Shown here: piece by piece, positions 40,233 to 50,252 of the stretch
Layout: the number at the start of each line of letters is the position of its first letter
Position numbering within the stretch: the first letter of the stretch is position 1
Source: Jiella pelagia
Lineage (GTDB): Bacteria; Pseudomonadota; Alphaproteobacteria; Rhizobiales; Rhizobiaceae
Length of the DNA: 64,000 bases
NCBI RefSeq assembly: GCF_026898155.1
Contig: NZ_CP114028.1
Location: 62,001-126,000, forward strand
Direction: 5' to 3'
Position numbers and translations under genes: made by a program
Notes under the pieces: generated by a model
What the model was told of the DNA's origin: nothing
Seen by the model: the letters and a program-made list of their open reading frames with translations, nothing else
Database searches by the model: none

Positions 40233-41447
40233 TCATTTGCGACCCCACGCCTTGTGAACGAGAGCGGTGATCTCGCCATTCACAGCGTTCAGAGACTCGA
40301 CCGCTCGGTCATAGGTCGCTCGCACGAACTGAACACGCTCGACTTCGTAGACTGTCTGCTTCGTGATGCCGGCGTCGGATATGGCTGTAGACTTCACCAT
40401 TTGATTGTTCAGCATTCTCTTGTTGAACATAGCCTGCATGAAGCCAACCATTTGTGCCTGGGGCCCGTCGGTCGCTTCATATCTCGTCACGAGAAAGCGG
40501 AACCAATCGAGTTTGACCTTGGCTCCAGCACTCTTGATGGATTGCAGGATCCCGCCGAGCATCAGCAGGAACTGACTCATGCTCATGATGTCCAGCATTT
40601 GGGGATGCACGGTGATGAGCACTGCGGTGGAGGCCGTCAAAGCGGTCAGCGTCAAGTAGCCAAGCTGGGGGGGGCAATCGATCACGACCACATCGTATTC
40701 GTGGTCAACTTCCTTCAGGGCTTTGGAGATGCGGGTAAAGAACAGACGCCCCTCGGGCGAATTGGCGGCGGCGAGGGGGGTCTCGTATTCGTACTCCTGC
40801 AGCTCCAAGTTCGCGGGGACAATATCCAGCCCAGGAAAGTTCGTCGGTTGGATTATGTCCTTGATTGAGCGGCGCTCATTGTCATAGCGCAGTGCTTCAA
40901 ACAGGGAGGGGTTCTTGTCAAGCTCAGGCTGAACACCGTGAAGCGCCGTCAGCGACGCTTGCGGATCCAGATCGATGGCCAGAACGCGGTGTCCCGTGAG
41001 GGCAAGATATTGAGCGAGATGAGCGGCGGTCGTGGTCTTTCCCGAACCGCCCTTGAAATTGACAACTGAGATTATCTGCAGGTGCTCGCCATCACGTCGG
41101 CGCGGCACGTAGTTCTTCACGTCGCTGCGGCCATGCTTGTCGAGATACTCGCGCAGTTCGAGCATTTGCTCAGCGGTGTAGGAGCGCCGACCCGACGCCG
41201 ATACCGCGGGTGCCGGGCCCTTCCCATCAAGGTGGAGCTTCTTGATGTGATTTTGTGTTACACCGATGAAATCTGCAACTTCGGCAAGCGAGAACAGTCG
41301 CAGCCCTTTTTGTGCGTCAGGCGGGTACTGTTCCAGACGGAGCATGTTCAATCGGTCAGAGATCAACTCACCCTGCTGGATGATCTCTTCGTCGAAATCC
41401 AACTCGTCTAGCTCTGTGACCGGCACCACCGAATTCTCGCCTTCCAT
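40233..41447 (-). CDS. repA: plasmid partition ATPase RepA (ParA family)
   Basis: 404 residues from the Met of MEGENSVVPVTELDELDF (41447). A Met at 41474 also exists, but it would place a strong inverted repeat (41451-41489) inside the gene. An N-terminal helix-turn-helix (FSLAEVADFIGVTQNHIKKL) is followed by the deviant Walker A of ParA, VVNFKGGSGKTTTAAHLAQY, then RVLAIDLDPQASLTALHG and VVVIDCPPQLGYLTLTAL. It drives plasmid segregation and, with RepB, represses the repABC operon. Confidence 0.95.
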   Translation of the reverse strand: MEGENSVVPVTELDELDFDEEIIQQGELISDRLNMLRLEQYPPDAQKGLRLFSLAEVADFIGVTQNHIKKLHLDGKGPAPAVSASGRRSYTAEQMLELREYLDKHGRSDVKNYVPRRRDGEHLQIISVVNFKGGSGKTTTAAHLAQYLALTGHRVLAIDLDPQASLTALHGVQPELDKNPSLFEALRYDNERRSIKDIIQPTNFPGLDIVPANLELQEYEYETPLAAANSPEGRLFFTRISKALKEVDHEYDVVVIDCPPQLGYLTLTALTASTAVLITVHPQMLDIMSMSQFLLMLGGILQSIKSAGAKVKLDWFRFLVTRYEATDGPQAQMVGFMQAMFNKRMLNNQMVKSTAISDAGITKQTVYEVERVQFVRATYDRAVESLNAVNGEITALVHKAWGRK

Positions 41448-41450
41448 GAA

Positions 41451-41489
41451 ATAACGCTTTTCCCACGACACCACGCAGGAAAGCGTTAT
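41451..41489. promoter_or_regulatory. inverted repeat at the repA start, probable RepA/RepB operator
   Basis: ATAACGCTTTTCC (41451-41463) faces GGAAAGCGTTAT (41478-41489), a 12-bp match with one extra base in the left arm and a 14-bp spacer. It lies just upstream of the preferred repA start. repABC operons are autorepressed by RepA/RepB at the repA promoter, so an operator role is likely. Confidence 0.55.
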
Positions 41490-41946
41490 TAGTATGTGCG
41501 ATTCCGAAGGTGGCGCAAGCGGTTTTTGGTTAATGAGGCCTTAATGCGAGGCGGGCCGGCATGGCCACCGCGCTCAATGTCAAACCGATTATAAATTTGT
41601 TTTCAAATATTTAACCGATGTACGCAGCCGGTGTTGGTCCGAAACTTGTCCCGGCAGTTTTGACGGGGGAGGGGGAGAAGAAACCGGCAATATAGCCGAA
41701 CTCGTCCGAAATTTGCAGAAATCAGCCAATTTTGCCCCGACTCAGTGAATTGAGTCGCATCAAAGCCCCGGCCAGGGCCGTTTAGAGGACTGAACAGGGA
41801 TTGATCCCGGCAGAACTGCCGGGATGACCAGATCCTCCGCATGCGGCAAATACCGCAACTCAGCCATGAGTAGTGTAGGCGGATGAAATGCAGAGCATGG
41901 TAGGACAAGTCGGTGGTGCGCAGATTGCGCCGGCAGTAGGAACTCT
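41490..41946. promoter_or_regulatory. divergent repA-trbB control region
   Basis: This gap separates the minus-strand repABC operon from the plus-strand trb operon, the arrangement of Ti-type plasmids. In those, traI is the first gene before trbB, but no AHL synthase gene is present here. A perfect hairpin ATCCCGGCAG-AA-CTGCCGGGAT lies at 41804-41825. A short palindrome GCGCA-GAT-TGCGC at 41918-41930, close to the trbB start, loosely resembles a tra-box core. A-T-rich sequence at 41590-41620 may hold promoters. Confidence 0.5.
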
Positions 41947-42918
41947 ATGACCGCGTCGCCCTCCCGGTCACGGCTAATCCGCAAACTGCGCGAGGCCCTG
42001 GGCGAGACAATCTGTGCCGCGCTCGAAGACGCGAACGTCGTCGAGGTGATGCTCAATCCGGACGGCCGCCTATTCGTCGAACGGCTGGGGGAGGGGATTG
42101 AGCGCATCGGTGAACTCAAGCCAGGCGCGACCGAAATCATTGTTGGCAGCGTTGCCCATGCCCTGCAAACGGAGGTCGACGAGGATCAACCGATCATCTC
42201 CGGTGAGTTACCGATCGACGGCCACCGCTTCGAAGGCCTGCTTCCGCCGGTAGTCAGCGCACCGAGCTTCACAATCCGTCGGCGCGCGTCCCGCCTGATC
42301 CCACTGTCGGACTATGTGTCCAGCGGTGTCATGACCAAGCTGCAGGCTAGCCTGATCCGGCATGCAGTGCATGATCGCCTCAACATTGTTGTCTCAGGTG
42401 GAACCGGGTCGGGCAAAACAACGCTGGCTAACGCGGTGATTGCCGAAATCGTCAGCGAAACGCCCGCACACCGTCTGCTCATTCTCGAAGATACGGCCGA
42501 GATCCAATGCGCCGCCGAAAACGCCGTCGCGCTGCACACTATGGACACGGTCGACATGGGCCGGCTCCTCAAAAGCACGATGCGCCTGCGCCCCGATCGC
42601 ATCATCGTCGGCGAGGTACGGGACGGTGCGGCGCTGACATTGCTCAAGGCCTGGAACACCGGCCATCCCGGCGGCATAACCACGATCCACGCCAACTCCG
42701 CTCATTCCGCTTTGCGCCGGCTCGAACAGCTGACGGCCGAGGCAAGTCAGCAGCCGATGCGCGAGGTGATTGGCGAGGCAGTCGATCTCGTCGTCTCGAT
42801 CGAACGGACGGCCACAGGCCGCCGGATCCGCGATGTCATGCGCGTCAGCGGTTTCGACGGGAATCGCTACGAGACGGACCACCATTCACAAATCGACGAG
42901 AACAGTCATGCTGCATAG
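41947..42918 (+). CDS. trbB: conjugal transfer ATPase TrbB (VirB11-like)
   Basis: A 323-residue hexameric ATPase of the mating-pair system. The N-terminal part has [20 protein letters not shown]. Walker A is [17 protein letters not shown] (about 150-166), the Asp box [12 protein letters not shown], and [20 protein letters not shown] completes the secretion-ATPase signature. It works at the inner membrane to power pilus assembly and transfer. It is first in the trb operon; its end overlaps trbC by 11 bp. Confidence 0.95.
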   Translation: MTASPSRSRLIRKLREALGETICAALEDANVVEVMLNPDGRLFVERLGEGIERIGELKPGATEIIVGSVAHALQTEVDEDQPIISGELPIDGHRFEGLLPPVVSAPSFTIRRRASRLIPLSDYVSSGVMTKLQASLIRHAVHDRLNIVVSGGTGSGKTTLANAVIAEIVSETPAHRLLILEDTAEIQCAAENAVALHTMDTVDMGRLLKSTMRLRPDRIIVGEVRDGAALTLLKAWNTGHPGGITTIHANSAHSALRRLEQLTAEASQQPMREVIGEAVDLVVSIERTATGRRIRDVMRVSGFDGNRYETDHHSQIDENSHAA

Positions 42919-43285
42919 GTGCCATCGACCCGCCAAACTGGGCTTCTCCATCGGACTGATCGCCGTTGTCGCGGCATCCCCCGCTCTTGCCAGCTCGGGT
43001 GGCGGGCTGCCATGGGAAGGGCCACTTCAGCAAATCCAGGAGTCGATCACGGGTCCCGTCGCCGGGTTTATCGCCTTGGCAGCCGTTGCCGTGGCCGGGG
43101 GCATGCTGATCTTCGGCGGCGAACTCAACGATTTCGCACGACGGCTCATGTATGTGGTCCTGGTTGCCGGCATTCTTCTCGGGGCGACGCAGATCGTCGG
43201 TCTGTTCGGCGCCTCGGGCGCATCGATCGGGCTGTCCAGCGAATCGGCGGAACTCGGCGGAGCAGGGGCGGGGAGCGATGGCTGA
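42908..43285 (+). CDS. trbC: conjugal transfer pilin TrbC (VirB2-like)
   Basis: 125 residues. The signal region [20 protein letters not shown] ends at a likely cleavage site. Two further membrane segments follow ([20 protein letters not shown] and [20 protein letters not shown]), the layout of prepilins. The Ser/Gly-rich tail is longer than usual. The start at 42908 overlaps the end of trbB; trbD starts 8 bp before its stop. Confidence 0.92.
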   Translation: MLHRCHRPAKLGFSIGLIAVVAASPALASSGGGLPWEGPLQQIQESITGPVAGFIALAAVAVAGGMLIFGGELNDFARRLMYVVLVAGILLGATQIVGLFGASGASIGLSSESAELGGAGAGSDG

Positions 43286-43577
43286 CGCGGTCACTCCTCT
43301 TGCCACCTCGCGCTTCCATCGCGCGCTGTCGCGGCCGAGCCATTTGATGGGGGCGGATCGCGAGCTCGTGCTGATGACCGGTCTCGCGACGGTCATCCTG
43401 ATCTTCGTCGTCCTCACCTGGTATTCCGCCCTTCTTGGGGTTGCGATCTGGATCACCGTTGTCGCCGGATTGCGCGTGATGGCCAAAGCCGATCCGATGA
43501 TGCGGCAGGTCTATCTGCGCTACATCCGGTATCGGCCCTCCTATCGCCCGACGTCGGCACCGTGGCGAAGATACTGA
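43278..43577 (+). CDS. trbD: conjugal transfer protein TrbD (VirB3-like)
   Basis: 99 residues with two adjacent hydrophobic stretches around [20 protein letters not shown] and [12 protein letters not shown] and the family start [20 protein letters not shown]. It is an inner-membrane component that works with TrbE. The second uninterrupted GAGCTC (43362-43367) is here, in frame as Glu-Leu. It overlaps trbC and ends 7 bp before trbE. Confidence 0.92.
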   Translation: MADAVTPLATSRFHRALSRPSHLMGADRELVLMTGLATVILIFVVLTWYSALLGVAIWITVVAGLRVMAKADPMMRQVYLRYIRYRPSYRPTSAPWRRY

Positions 43578-43584
43578 TCCGTCC

Positions 43585-46029
43585 ATGGTCGCGCTGAAGC
43601 ACTTCCGAAACACCGACCCGTCCTTTTCCGACCTCTTGCCCTATGCGGGCTTGGTCGCGGATGGCGTCATCCTCCTTAAGGACGGCTCGCTGATGGCGGG
43701 CTGGTACTTTGCCGGCCCGGACTCGGAGAGTTCGACCAATAGAGAACGCAATGAGGTCTCTCGCCAGATCAATGCGATCCTCTCCCGCCTTGGCTCCGGC
43801 TGGATGATCCAGGTCGAGGCGGTTCGCGTTCCGACCACGGCCTATCCCGGCCGAGAGAGTTGTCGTTTCCCCGATCCCGTCACGCGGGCCATCGACGAGG
43901 AACGCCGTGCCCACTTCATGGCTGAGCGCGGACATTACGAAAGCCAGCACGCGCTCATCCTCACCTATCGTCCGCCGGAGCCGCGACGCTCGGCCATGGC
44001 GCGGTACGTCTATTCGGACGAGGGCAGCCGCTCGCAGACCTATGCCGATGGCGTCCTCAACATTTTTCAGGCGTCGGTCCGCGAGTTCGAACAGTATCTC
44101 GGGAACGTCCTGATTATCCGCCGCATGGTGACGCGCACGATCATTCATCCGGAGAGCGATGACGAAGCGCGCTACGATGAACTTTTCCAGTTCATCCGCT
44201 TCTGCATTCTCGGGGAGAACCACCCAGTCCGGCTGCCCGCGATCCCGATGTATCTCGACTGGCTGGTTACGGCCGAGTTTCACCATGGCCTCTCGCCCAT
44301 GGTCGACAACAGCTATCTCGCTATTGTTGGAATTGACGGCTTCCCAGCCGAAAGCTGGCCTGGGATTCTCAATTCCCTCGATCTGATGCCGCTCACCTAT
44401 CGTTGGTCGAGCCGCTTCATCTTTCTGGACGATCAGGAGGCGCGGCAGAAGCTCGAGCGCACGCGGAAGAAGTGGCAACAGAAGGTGAGGCCGTTCTTCG
44501 ACCAGCTTTTCCAAACCCAGAGCCGCTCTGTGGATCAGGACGCCATGACAATGGTCGCAGAGACGGAAGATGCGATCGCAGAGGCATCCTCCCAGCTCGT
44601 CGCCTACGGCTATTACACCCCGGTGATCGTCATGTTCGACACAGACGAAGCCCGCCTTCGCAGCCAGGCCGAGGCGGTCAGGCGGCTCGTCCAGGCCGAA
44701 GGTTTCGGCGCCCGGATCGAAACGCTCAATGCGACGGAGGCCTATCTCGGCAGCTTGCCGGGCAACAGCTACGCCAATGTCCGCGAGCCGCTGGTCAACA
44801 CGCGCAATCTCGCCGATCTGATCCCGGTGAATTCCGTTTGGGCGGGCAGCCCCACGGCACCATGTCCCTTCTATCCGCCACACGCTCCGCCGCTGATGCA
44901 AGTCGCCAGCGGCTCGTCACCCTTTCGCTTGAACCTTCATAGCGACGATGTCGGTCATACGCTGATCTTCGGGCCGACCGGATCAGGCAAGTCGACCCTG
45001 CTGGCGCTGATCGCTGCCCAGTTCCGACGCTACGAGGACGCGCAGATTTTTGCCTTCGACAAGGGTAGGTCGCTTTATCCGCTCACGCTCGCCGCGGGCG
45101 GCGATCATTACGAGATCGGGGCAGGGGAGGGCACGCTTGCCTTCTGTCCGTTGAGCGAACTGTCCACTGACGGTGATCGGGCCTGGGCAAGTGAATGGAT
45201 CGAGACCCTGATCTCCATGCAGAGCGTGACGATCACGCCTGATCATCGCAACGCGATTTCTCGCCAGATCGGCCTGATGGCCTCGGCTCGCGGCCGGTCG
45301 CTGTCCGATTTCGTGAGCGGCGTGCAGATGCGCGAGATCAAGACGGCCTTGCAGCACTACACGGTCGACGGCCCCATGGGACAGCTCCTCGATGCCGAAA
45401 AGGACGGGCTGGCGCTTGGGACGTTCCAGACCTTCGAGGTCGAAGAGCTAATGCAAATGGGCGAGCGCAATCTCGTTCCCGTCCTCATATATCTCTTCCG
45501 CCGGATCGAGAAACGCCTGACAGGTGCGCCCAGCCTGATCATCCTCGACGAGGCCTGGCTGATGCTCGGCCATGCGACCTTCCGGGACAAGATCCGAGAA
45601 TGGCTGAAGGTTCTGCGCAAGGCCAATTGCGCGGTCATCCTTGCCACGCAGTCGATTTCGGATGCGGAGCAGTCGGGCATCATCGACGTCCTGAAGGAAA
45701 GTTGCCCAACGAAAATCTGCCTGCCGAACGGCGCGGCGCGGGAATCCGGCACGCGCGAATTCTACGAGCGCATCGGCTTCAACGAGCGGCAGATCGAAAT
45801 CGTCGCAACCGCGATCCCGAAGCGTGAATATTACGTCTCGTCCCCGGAAGGCCGGCGCCTGTTCGATATGACGTTGGGTCCAGTTGCGCTCGCCTTCGTT
45901 GGCGCCTCAGGCAAGGATGATCTCAAACGCGTTCATGAACTTAGCCTGCGTCACGGGGCGGAATGGCCGGTCCATTGGCTCGAAGAAAGGGGCGTTGATG
46001 ATGCCGGACACCTTCTCTCGAACGGTTAG
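43585..46029 (+). CDS. trbE: conjugal transfer ATPase TrbE (VirB4-like)
   Basis: An 814-residue secretion ATPase, full length. The N-terminal CagE/TrbE domain begins HFRNTDPSFSDLLPYAGLVA. Walker A is IFGPTGSGKSTLLALIA (about 460-476), Walker B SLIILDEAWLMLGH (about 650), then LRKANCAVILATQSISDAEQ. It energises pilus assembly at the inner membrane. The trbJ start lies inside its last 32 bases. Confidence 0.95.
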   Translation: MVALKHFRNTDPSFSDLLPYAGLVADGVILLKDGSLMAGWYFAGPDSESSTNRERNEVSRQINAILSRLGSGWMIQVEAVRVPTTAYPGRESCRFPDPVTRAIDEERRAHFMAERGHYESQHALILTYRPPEPRRSAMARYVYSDEGSRSQTYADGVLNIFQASVREFEQYLGNVLIIRRMVTRTIIHPESDDEARYDELFQFIRFCILGENHPVRLPAIPMYLDWLVTAEFHHGLSPMVDNSYLAIVGIDGFPAESWPGILNSLDLMPLTYRWSSRFIFLDDQEARQKLERTRKKWQQKVRPFFDQLFQTQSRSVDQDAMTMVAETEDAIAEASSQLVAYGYYTPVIVMFDTDEARLRSQAEAVRRLVQAEGFGARIETLNATEAYLGSLPGNSYANVREPLVNTRNLADLIPVNSVWAGSPTAPCPFYPPHAPPLMQVASGSSPFRLNLHSDDVGHTLIFGPTGSGKSTLLALIAAQFRRYEDAQIFAFDKGRSLYPLTLAAGGDHYEIGAGEGTLAFCPLSELSTDGDRAWASEWIETLISMQSVTITPDHRNAISRQIGLMASARGRSLSDFVSGVQMREIKTALQHYTVDGPMGQLLDAEKDGLALGTFQTFEVEELMQMGERNLVPVLIYLFRRIEKRLTGAPSLIILDEAWLMLGHATFRDKIREWLKVLRKANCAVILATQSISDAEQSGIIDVLKESCPTKICLPNGAARESGTREFYERIGFNERQIEIVATAIPKREYYVSSPEGRRLFDMTLGPVALAFVGASGKDDLKRVHELSLRHGAEWPVHWLEERGVDDAGHLLSNG

Positions 46030-46079
46030 GCTCGGATTGGCTGCACTCGCGACCTTGTCGATGCTCCGTGCCCCTGATG

Positions 46080-47478
46080 GATCATGTCCCCGGGGATGGT
46101 GTATGAGCGCCGACCTTCGGAGAAGTCCGAGGCTGATCAGGCTGCCACGGCGGGCAGTCTGATGGTAGGATTGTCGGTGATGCGGGCCAGCGTTTCAAGG
46201 CTCATGTAGCGTCGCGCCACGGCCCACTCGTCGTTCGTCTCGAGCATCAGGGCGCCGACGAGGCGGACGATGGCCTCGTCGTTGGGAAAGATTCCGATGA
46301 CGTCGGACCGCCGTTTCACCTCGCGGTTCACCCGTTCCAGTGGGTTCGTCGACGCGATCTGGGCCCAGTGCTCGCGTGGGAAGGACATATAGGCCAGCAC
46401 GTCGTCGCGGGAGGCGTCCATCAAGGCTCCGAGCTTGGGCTGTTTCTCCCGGAGAGCGTCGGCAACGACTTCCCACTGGTTCTCGGCGTCGGCCTTGGTT
46501 TCCTGGGCGAAGATCGTCTTCAGCATCGCCGCCACCGCCATGCGCTGCTTCGTCGGCGCATGGGCAAGCGCGTTCCTCATCCAGTGAATGCGGCAACGCT
46601 GGTGGGTGGCGTTGAACACCCGGCGGGCGGCGGCGCGCAGGCCCTTGTGGTCGTCAGCAATGACCAGCTTCACGCCGCGCAGGCCGCGGTCGGCCAGAGA
46701 TCGCAGGAACTCGGTCCAAAACGTCTCGGCTTCGGACGGGCCGGTCGCGACGCCCAAGACCTCGCGCTTGCCGTCGTTGTTGACCGCCACGGCGATTATC
46801 ACGGCACGGCTGACGATCCTGCCGCCCTCGCGCACCTTCACATAGGTCGCGTCGAGCCAGAGATAGGGCCAGGCGCCTTCCAGCGGCCGCGAGAGGAAGA
46901 CGTTCACCCGTTCGTCGATGTCGGCGCAGAGGCGACTGACTTGGCTCTTCGACATCCCACCGGCGCCCATGGCCTTTACCAGATCGTCGACCGAGCGTGT
47001 CGAGATGCCTTGGACATAGGCTTCCTGGATCACGGCCACCAAAGCCTTCTCGGCTGTCCTGCGTGGTTCGAGAAAGCTCGGGAAGTAGCTCCCCTTGCGC
47101 AGCTTCGGGATCTCCAGCGCGATCCTTCCGGCGCGGGTATCCCAGTCGCGATCCCGATAGCCGTTCCGCTGAACCTCGCGCAACGGCGAACGCGCTCCCT
47201 TCGCGGCGCCCGTGCGCGCTTCCACTTCCATCTCCATGATGCGATCGGCAGCGAAGGCCAGCATGTCGCGGACGAAGTCGCTGTCGGCCTGCTTCTCAAT
47301 CAGCTCGATCAGCGCCATTCTCTCGTCGGTCATCGTCGTCTCCGTTTCAGGTTCCAGGTGTTGCAACCCGAACCTTCTCGAAGATCGGCGATGACCGCCA
47401 GCGCTACCGTCGGCCGCGCGCTGCGCTACGCCGAAGGCTCCGCACGCGGCCTCCTACACCACCACCAAGGACACGGCC
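46080..47478 (-). mobile_element. IS256-family element inserted in trbJ
   Basis: Imperfect ends (GATCATGTCCCC at 46080; complement of the right end GGCCGTGTCCTT at 47478) are flanked by the 8-bp duplication CCCTGATG at 46072-46079 and 47479-47486. The element is 1399 bp. Its right end is the source type of the fragment at 2643-2800. Confidence 0.9.
46137..47333 (-). CDS. IS256 family transposase
   Basis: 398 residues from the Met of [15 protein letters not shown] (47333); an upstream Met at 47366 falls in the terminal region and is less likely. Mutator-type signatures: [15 protein letters not shown] (first Asp), [15 protein letters not shown] (second Asp), [16 protein letters not shown], and [14 protein letters not shown] (Glu). 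The frame is intact. It is related to the transposase at 11050 but clearly different in sequence. Confidence 0.93.
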   Translation of the reverse strand: MTDERMALIELIEKQADSDFVRDMLAFAADRIMEMEVEARTGAAKGARSPLREVQRNGYRDRDWDTRAGRIALEIPKLRKGSYFPSFLEPRRTAEKALVAVIQEAYVQGISTRSVDDLVKAMGAGGMSKSQVSRLCADIDERVNVFLSRPLEGAWPYLWLDATYVKVREGGRIVSRAVIIAVAVNNDGKREVLGVATGPSEAETFWTEFLRSLADRGLRGVKLVIADDHKGLRAAARRVFNATHQRCRIHWMRNALAHAPTKQRMAVAAMLKTIFAQETKADAENQWEVVADALREKQPKLGALMDASRDDVLAYMSFPREHWAQIASTNPLERVNREVKRRSDVIGIFPNDEAIVRLVGALMLETNDEWAVARRYMSLETLARITDNPTIRLPAVAA

Positions 47479-48208
47479 CCCTGATGCCTTCGCCGGATCG
47501 GCGACAGGTGGAGCAACGGAATGGACCCAGCTCCTCAACAATTCCGAGGCTCGTCAGTCTGGTCGGGCAGTCGACCGAGCAGATCAACAATCAGGTGACG
47601 CAAATCACCCAGCTGGCGGAACAGATTCAAAACCAGCTCAAGATCTACGAGAACATGCTGCAGAATACGCTGACCCTGCCAAACCATGTTTGGGGCCAGG
47701 TCGAGAGCGACCTCGACCGGCTACGCTCTCTGGTCAATCAAGGCCAGTCGATCGCCTTCTCGATGGGCAATGCCGACGATGTGCTTCGGCAGCGCTTCCA
47801 GAGCTTTGCCGATTTCAAGAGCGGGCTGGCCAATGGCGAGACCTTCTCGACGAGCTATCAGAATTGGTCGGACACCAATCGCGACACGATCGCGGCGACT
47901 CTGAAGGCCGCCAGTCTGACCGCAGATCAGTTCTCGTCCGAAGAAGCAACGATGAGCCAATTGCGCTCCATGTCACAAAGCGCGGTCGGCCAGATGCAGG
48001 CGCTTCAGGTCGGCCACGAGCTTGCAGCCCAACAGGTGGCCCAGGCCCAGAAGCTGCGCGGCCTCGTGTCTCAACAGACGACAATGATGGGAGCTTGGTA
48101 CCAATCGGAGCAGGCGGCGAAGGACCTCGCGCAAAACCGGAGAGAGACGTTCTTCGACGCCACGCCACCCTCGACGTCGGGCGGTCAGATGATGGAGCCC
48201 CGCTGGTG

Positions 48209-48415
48209 ATGAGGATTCTCGTCTTTGCCGCTGTCGGAATCGCAACCGCGGTCGTCGGAGCGTTGTCGTGGACCGTCGCCGGGTCGCCGGGCGCCAACCA
48301 ATCCAACGCAGCGACGGAGCCTGACCGGAAAACATACGACACAACCGGCGGCCAAGAGATGAGGCCTCGTTGGAACACCAACAGGGGGAAGGCTGATGGC
48401 AAAGAAAGCAACTAG
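48209..48415 (+). CDS. trbK: TrbK-like small protein (entry exclusion type)
   Basis: 68 residues from ATG 48209, which overlaps the trbJ stop (TGATG). A hydrophobic N-terminus (ILVFAAVGIATAVVGALSWT) is followed by a polar tail with [15 protein letters not shown]. Position between trbJ and trbL matches trbK, whose product limits entry of like plasmids. It lacks the lipoprotein Cys of IncP TrbK, as do the alternative rhizobial forms. Confidence 0.7.
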   Translation: MRILVFAAVGIATAVVGALSWTVAGSPGANQSNAATEPDRKTYDTTGGQEMRPRWNTNRGKADGKESN

Positions 48416-49562
48416 CCTCGCCGCACTTGGCCTTGCCGTCGTCGTCGCTTCTGCTGTCCCGGCGTTTGCTCAAGAGGGCGCGCTGTTGACGCAGCTCGAA
48501 AACGAGATCGCCGCCGCCGCGAACGGGTGGCAGACCACCGTCATGAATGCGGCCCGGTCGCTCTTCTGGATCCTGGCCGGAATCGAGGTCGGGATTGCTG
48601 CCGTTTGGCTCGCAATCTCGGCGGCGGCGCTTGACGCCTGGTTTGCAGAGTTGGTGCGCCGGATCATGTTCATCGGCCTTTTCGTCTTCATCTTGGAGCA
48701 GGGGCCGGACTTCGCGAAAGCCGTGGTCGACAGCCTGTTTCAGATCGGCGCCGGCGGCGGCTCGGCCTCGCCCGCAAACGTCTTCAATGCAGGCCTGCAG
48801 GTCGCAAGCGAAATGTCGAATAAGGCGCAGTTCGGTTTGTTTGAAGACAATGCGCTGGCGATCGCAGCCGTGTTCGCCATGGTCGTGGTGGTGATCGCCT
48901 TTAGTCTCGTGGCCGCGATCTTCGTTTCGGTCATGGTCGAAATGTATGTCGGTTTGCTCGCTGGCATGATCATGCTCGGCCTCGGTGGCTCCAGCTACAC
49001 CAAGGACTTTTCCGTTCGTTATCTCGTCTACGCGTTTTCGGTGGGCATGAAGCTGATGGCGCTGGTGATGATCGCCAAGATCGGTTCCGAAGTCCTGATT
49101 GGACTCGCCAACACGCCGTCGAATGGCGACGAGTTCCTCTCGACGCTCGCGATCGCCGGAATCTCAGTCGTGGTCTTCGTCATCGCCATGTATGTCCCGA
49201 ACATCGTCCAGGGCATGGTCCAAGGTGTTTCCGTTACCGGCGGGATGGAGACGATCCGCCATGGCGCGCAAGCCGCAAGCTTTGCAGCCGGCGGCGCCGC
49301 TCTGGCCGCGGGCGGCGCAAGGGCAGGCGCGGCCGCCTTTTCCAATGCCCGAGCTGCCGGAAATTCATTCGGATCGGCGGCCCTGAAGGGCATGACGAGC
49401 GGGGCGGGTGCCGCGGGCGGCGCTGTGGCGTCGGCTGCTCGCGACAAGGCCATCGGAGTGCCCGGCACTTGGGGTGCTTCCACGCTCGGACTTGCTAACG
49501 CCAAGCTTGATCAGAGCCAAGGAAGATCGATGGCACGGCCCTCCAGCGACGACAAGGCGTGA
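48396..49562 (+). CDS. trbL: conjugal transfer protein TrbL (VirB6-like)
   Basis: A 388-residue polytopic inner-membrane protein. A signal-like N-terminus ([20 protein letters not shown]) is followed by membrane segments such as [34 protein letters not shown] and [20 protein letters not shown]. The Ala/Gly-rich C-terminal tail (from about 300) is typical. It forms part of the transfer channel. It overlaps trbK by 20 bp. Confidence 0.92.
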   Translation: MAKKATSLAALGLAVVVASAVPAFAQEGALLTQLENEIAAAANGWQTTVMNAARSLFWILAGIEVGIAAVWLAISAAALDAWFAELVRRIMFIGLFVFILEQGPDFAKAVVDSLFQIGAGGGSASPANVFNAGLQVASEMSNKAQFGLFEDNALAIAAVFAMVVVVIAFSLVAAIFVSVMVEMYVGLLAGMIMLGLGGSSYTKDFSVRYLVYAFSVGMKLMALVMIAKIGSEVLIGLANTPSNGDEFLSTLAIAGISVVVFVIAMYVPNIVQGMVQGVSVTGGMETIRHGAQAASFAAGGAALAAGGARAGAAAFSNARAAGNSFGSAALKGMTSGAGAAGGAVASAARDKAIGVPGTWGASTLGLANAKLDQSQGRSMARPSSDDKA

Positions 49563-49569
49563 ATGCGAG

Positions 49570-50232
49570 ATGGCGAAAACGTCAATCCCCGACAATCCAT
49601 ACCTCGCAGCACGCCAGGAATGGAATGAGCGCTATGGCTCCTATGTGAGGGCCGCGGTTGCCTGGCGCATTGTTGGCATCACCGGGATGGTCATGGCCGT
49701 CATCGGCTTTTCCTACGCGCTCTATCAAAGCACCCAGGTGAAGCTCGTCCCCTATATCGTCGAGGTTGACAAGCTCGGCACGGCCGCTTCGGTCGGTTAC
49801 CCGGAGCAGATCGAATATGCCGATCCGCGCGTGGTGCGGGCGACGCTTGGCAGCTTTGTGACGAACTTCCGGTCGGTGACGCCCGACACGGTCGTCCAGA
49901 AGCAGTATATCGACCGCGCCTATGCGCTGCTGCGCTCCTCCGACCCGGCGACTGAGAAGGTCAATGCCTGGTTCCGAAACAATTCGCCGTTCGACCGGGC
50001 GCGGACCATGACGGCCGCCATCGAGGTCACCAACATCGTACCGCTCTCCAACCAGAGCTATCAGCTCGACTGGACGGAATACGAACGCGATCGGCAGGGA
50101 AAGGAGCTGGCGACCCGCCGGTTTCGCGGCGTCGCGACTGTGACGCTGACGCCTCCGCAGGACGAGGCCGTCATCCGCCTCAACCCCATCGGTCTTTACC
50201 TGAAGGACTTCGACTGGACGGCGCAGCTGTGA
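49570..50232 (+). CDS. trbF: conjugal transfer protein TrbF (VirB8-like)
   Basis: 220 residues from ATG 49570 ([20 protein letters not shown]), a conserved TrbF start; a longer upstream frame overlaps trbL and is rejected. A single membrane anchor (about 36-54) precedes the VirB8-like periplasmic domain with [35 protein letters not shown] and [18 protein letters not shown]. It scaffolds the envelope-spanning complex. Confidence 0.94.
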   Translation: MAKTSIPDNPYLAARQEWNERYGSYVRAAVAWRIVGITGMVMAVIGFSYALYQSTQVKLVPYIVEVDKLGTAASVGYPEQIEYADPRVVRATLGSFVTNFRSVTPDTVVQKQYIDRAYALLRSSDPATEKVNAWFRNNSPFDRARTMTAAIEVTNIVPLSNQSYQLDWTEYERDRQGKELATRRFRGVATVTLTPPQDEAVIRLNPIGLYLKDFDWTAQL

Positions 50233-50252
50233 GTGCATGAGGGGATAGTCGA

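Larger units (their letters stand above)
45998..48209 (+). pseudogene. trbJ: conjugal transfer protein TrbJ (VirB5-like), interrupted by IS256 and frameshifted
   Basis: The 5' part (45998-46079) encodes a signal peptide (SRTVRLGLAALATLSMLRAP). The remainder is 47487-48209. Joining across the IS256 with one target duplication gives MLRAPDAFAGSATGGATEWT, then QLLNNSE. A frameshift at 47546-47552 (GAGGCTC) separates this from LVSLVGQSTEQINNQVTQIT. With both repaired, TrbJ is 267 residues. The coiled-coil region and VSQQTTMMGAWYQSEQAAKD near the end are typical. The IS alone should block TrbJ, a minor pilus component, and may be polar on downstream trb genes. Confidence 0.9.

Noticed and set aside
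41918..41930. GCGCA-GAT-TGCGC as a TraR box for trbB
   Set aside because: It only partly resembles the tra-box core and overlaps the likely ribosome-binding region of trbB, a poor position for an activator. It is mentioned in the control-region entry only.
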